64,000 bases of DNA. Origin: Wenzhouxiangella sp. AB-CW3. Lineage in GTDB: Bacteria > Pseudomonadota > Gammaproteobacteria > Xanthomonadales > Wenzhouxiangellaceae. The notes under the pieces are model-generated. The model was not told the origin of the DNA and made no database searches. It saw only the letters and a list, made by a program, of their open reading frames with translations. The position numbers and the translations under genes are program-made. Below are positions 63,901 to 64,000 of the stretch, piece by piece; the stretch's first letter is position 1, and the number at the start of each line of letters is the position of its first letter. The stretch lies in contig NZ_CP061368.1 in NCBI RefSeq assembly GCF_014725735.1, positions 3,239,225-3,303,224 on the forward strand. The letters run 5' to 3'.

Positions 63901-64000
63901 TCACCGATGAAATTGACGTCTCCACCGCCGAACACGGACGCCGAATCGAATTGCAGCAGGGGCGGCAGCACCAGACGCACGTATGGCCCGAAACCTGTGT
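54993..64000 (-). CDS. giant DUF11-repeat surface/extracellular protein (partial, 5' end outside window)
   Basis: About 3000 residues of the C-terminal part are present. The frame is open to the window edge, and a GTG at 63980 is preceded in frame by TGFGPY, so the true start lies beyond the window. The N-terminal visible part has DUF11/SdrD-B-like beta-sandwich domains. Five alternating module pairs follow (plus-strand 61.8 to 57.0 kb): an A type with L-T-I-G-E-x-V-T-Y-R-L-V and P-Q-G-T-x-P-x, and a B type with S-G-x-A-G-D-x-x-x-F and STADAFDV-x-V-x-D-x-L-P. Five classic DUF11 repeats come next. The end, PVPVGTPTGLLLLMLIIGAI and then GWRRR, is a membrane helix with a basic end, like IPTL/PEP-type sorting tails. 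The protein is very acidic (Asp/Thr-rich) and likely a cell-surface fibre or matrix protein. Confidence 0.9.
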   Translation of the reverse strand, partial: TGFGPYVRLVLPPLLQFDSASVFGGGDVNFIGEFPVDPDPQVTETELTDPRISEPVIGPEGFSYRNIVLPVGSLVDGAPPLPIDICVTIDPDAIVGDPLPIDLQPVYEFGDTATGANGPIVGNVVEQEVVPTVLVFDKTDNAPESERPPGSSWPYTYTLSVDIANTATIDPITISDTLPADFLYEPGSATIVAGDDCSVIQEPDGLTPGGSLEVECGENVGTTGGGDVVVTYSGHIVDILDESICQTSPIINDASVTATYIDQANEENILPAVSDNTQVTAEHVAIQKSASPGQATPGQTIDYSYAIQITDFGNVSDLVITDVLGDGIDFDDQSVTVSVDGGPSVAVTPDVTVNNDTTVVMDLLAATGLSQFDAGTAISVSYQGTVRQDYRETGEPVRASDSLPNSVVATYDLVEGATACTEGSSASVGIIPIVIDKSVVDQQNFYEPGDNVVFRLRMEVPSGDTRNIQFLDFLPLPVLQVTDVDTDFSTDPSDCPGSAGICLTENDTLDFTPDDIIINPTQNSIQIDWPDVDTEDPQVIEIDLYTTVTDDPFADGLFLTNIFQVFTANTPGDIAAATGPVQILVGAPALELTKGVIGTDGDGVIAPAPGDFPENSNISDVEAGDEITFRLTVENMGRSPAFEVTLFDDVPDGLTGCSVDSVTNQAGDSLDFSGNLFDIGSQLELDDPLPGLADPPDQTNVAFIDFTCEVAIGVQPEQELTNFAVGAYTSQPDGPEFPPIDDEADIEVASVDLTKSLVASSEAHTSDTASPPELTIGEIARYRLVTQIPRGTMPNFEVEDLLPNGLQFLDDETATVALVSASGGNITSSTLSGTGLNVASTDPDVEPTFEIPASAISGGPFGSGFNPTFSLGEIVNEETGEEDEWIVIEFNALVLNTGGNSAGTNRDNRFRVDVDGSQVGSDSNNQRIRVVEPAISVDKSANPTGGQAGTVISYQIDLSVASGTNSADAFDVSVDDTLPANATLNTGSAAVTNQSGCDSPDITNNTAGNTVAFEFDTLPTGCTLSVVYEATLTIDVVPGTTVNNTANVDWESLPDGGTTNNPTDSDTPGGPGDGNGARQYDGSDSAQVTIDSVDNNKLVVDSTEAHTSGNDLAIGEIVTYRLVIELPQGTSPDFTVIDTLDPGLVVDGNTLRLAFVANDGGIESDDPDIGTSPQVTGNDPNVTPTFEIPSGAVTVSGDEQVDGQTVTFSLGTLTNSDDDADSEWVVIEFDALLLNIAGNQAGVTRDNQFTVEIDGEQNGDASNVETITVVEPDIEGLTKTASPDSGEAGDEIDFTVSFTVAGGANTADAFDLVVDDELPSEMELNLGSIEVDFTDCPGAPAENNQSSGNQVLLEFAALPTGCNLQIDYTAELLVDVNPGQPLENTADVTWTSLPGDRGTDDATPGTPGAVNGERTGEGGANDDRNNYADSASAEVDIDDVVLTKTAISGSEDSTDLPDAAIGETITYRVVITLPQGTTPEVTLTDQVPHDSGGVMELLSAEVITGGIGSNLTVTNPSGDPSGDPPPLENDRLNTLGLNDTVTFNFGEVVNPPGGPADENQIEVEITARVNNLSENESGDQLTNVATVQFGPDLTATDSADIDLVEPELIISKVGDITSGDAGDLVEFTIQIGHAGASTADAQNVVFVDDLPSAELVYQTGTVGVDGYDVDVVIDDTDGIITIEWPEFPQGESATITYQAVLDDAVQSGSTITNTGELDWTSLQDDTEDENRDYSDSDTHDIVISDPGVNKFIFDTSEGSTDDPNLTIGETVTWHIEVEFAQGLTPNAVFVDELPSSVDFELVSSQVFSIGSNLAVPGVSEGDAGVHDTGDDTVTWSLGGVNNPPGSGLSAEDQRIVFEVVAVVLDTSGNQSGDSATNRGVFTADTLDDPVQDTSTISLVDPRLSFNKSVADPSSGFVNAGDTVTFDLAISHTAASTADAFSVVMVDSLPGELNWVPGSATDDCDGTVTVDDSDTSEVEFTLDTLELGDSCTITYEVEVDISAEAGTSFTNSVSADYDSTPDFVEDQTRRRSDTTSDQVTMRAPTLIKVSFETGLSDTGTGQHDPNLDDLAIGELITYAIDVVVPPGTTSDAVVTDFLPSDPATGVIEADSAQVFNVGDGITISQAMGDIITISDSNANGFDDTVVFDFDEVVAGINSSEEDRTITLRVTGRVVDVPGNVDEVVLINRAEFDFFGNPDDPLADTADIEVVEPELEIEKSMTPRGDGVVRIALRVENTGTGPAYDFEITDVLSEVDWDLDSLQVDTVPSNYQLTTESSASELTVTFQPDSGVGLLPGVSRTATFDISLANNPPAADANNPIVNQANLDNACSFPEGCNQDEPEDNIGRDQDPDDDSDELGFPALSLDKSVELHEDADSSGDVSPGDTLRYTLVLENNGAAEATDLIITDTPDPRSSLVVGSVTTTAGTVVLGNSSGQTSVRVELASLADSETLTVTYDVVLDDPFPASVDEVENQAVARSFEQPDLTDEEVTPVVASPELFITKTDGGVTAVPGGGVVYTLEYGNVGNQDATGVVITDVVPDNVSFDPDNSDAGFACTPDNSAGSTCTLSIGDLDVGDGGSVSFAVIVDDPLPAGVDSIANLAEITDDGSNSPEPVTDEDDENTPIDADAVLAISKSLIEAIPAPADIGSVLRYEIEVWNDGNMTLTDVVISDPLVDPIDPVADCQWDGDVGTLRVDESVTCAVEYTVTPADADAGEVENTATADSEQTGPVDDDETVTITPEAGLQLIKSASPTLFAAPGEVEYSFIVQNIGNVTLSDVAVDDPMLGGPIACEPSVLAAGATASCGPVTHSITQSDVDSGEDIVNVATARGITPDETVVDDNDDATVEFEGASPALQLVKEASTEGPVAVDEEIEYTLTATNTGNVTLTEVVITDDMIDLSCEPELPATLAPEESVTCSGVYMVEASDLGGDIVNTASVTGLPPEGESVGDDDEISVSGMEPIPVPVGTPTGLLLLMLIIGAIGAGCIGWRRRLADVNRHAA

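Overview
The window is a GC-rich chromosomal segment (AT-rich DNA occurs only in small islands). Its gene content points to a gammaproteobacterium, most likely a marine or haloalkaliphilic member of the Xanthomonadales/Chromatiales side such as a Wenzhouxiangella-like organism. The evidence is a CrbS/CrbR-type acetate system, an acetate/SSS symporter with a DUF4212 partner, an Mrp-type cation/proton antiporter, Tex, DegQ, a metK-ahcY-metF group and a giant DUF11 surface protein. The genus is an inference. No tRNA, rRNA, CRISPR array, prophage or transposase gene was seen.

Region 1 (1-18.8 kb) is devoted to acetate/short-chain carboxylate sensing and uptake. The last 15 codons of acs are followed by a CrbR/ErdR-type regulator, a DUF3817 protein, DUF4212 and an SSS symporter. 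Further on come a reverse-strand CrbS/MxtR-type SSS hybrid kinase, a divergent DUF294 nucleotidyltransferase-like gene, a small CbrX-like overlapping ORF, a second SSS kinase (CbrA-like), a single-domain receiver, a membrane pseudokinase fused to a DEDDh exonuclease, and a cNMP-CBS-DUF294 protein. The nucleotidyltransferase-like, exonuclease and transporter-kinase genes together look like an uncharacterised signalling circuit. Inserted at 4.5-6.5 kb is a three-gene cassette (HTH, membrane protein, secreted metalloprotease) bounded by inverted repeats.

Region 2 (18.9-35.9 kb) holds secreted and housekeeping functions: an unknown secreted protein, a metzincin-like protease, a Cys-module protein, an OmpA-family protein, Tex, DegQ, an HNH nuclease, an Xni-like 5'-3' exonuclease, a beta-propeller-like protein, NUDIX, MAPEG, isoaspartyl peptidase, AlaX, GNAT, a decayed DUF885 lipoprotein gene, a CPXCG protein and a glycosyltransferase-like protein.

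Region 3 (36-42.2 kb) carries the S-adenosylmethionine cycle genes metK, ahcY and metF on the reverse strand, cardiolipin synthase and a NERD-domain protein. Region 4 (42.3-49.8 kb) is a compact ten-gene Mrp-like antiporter operon that lacks a conventional fused MrpA. Region 5 (49.8-64 kb) has a Rieske protein, an SLC13/RCK transporter, queC overlapping a TPR-GGDEF cyclase gene, and the C-terminal ~3000 residues of a giant DUF11-repeat protein that runs off the window.

A striking genome-level trait is the set of short intergenic repeat families with inverted arms (CTTTCAC/GTGAAAG type, CACCACAGAGACACAGAG type, AACCGCAGATGAACGC type, AGTGTGAAGTG type, CGTGGTCTTC type). Several sit directly against start or stop codons, and one has expanded to eleven perfect 7-bp copies just upstream of a gene.
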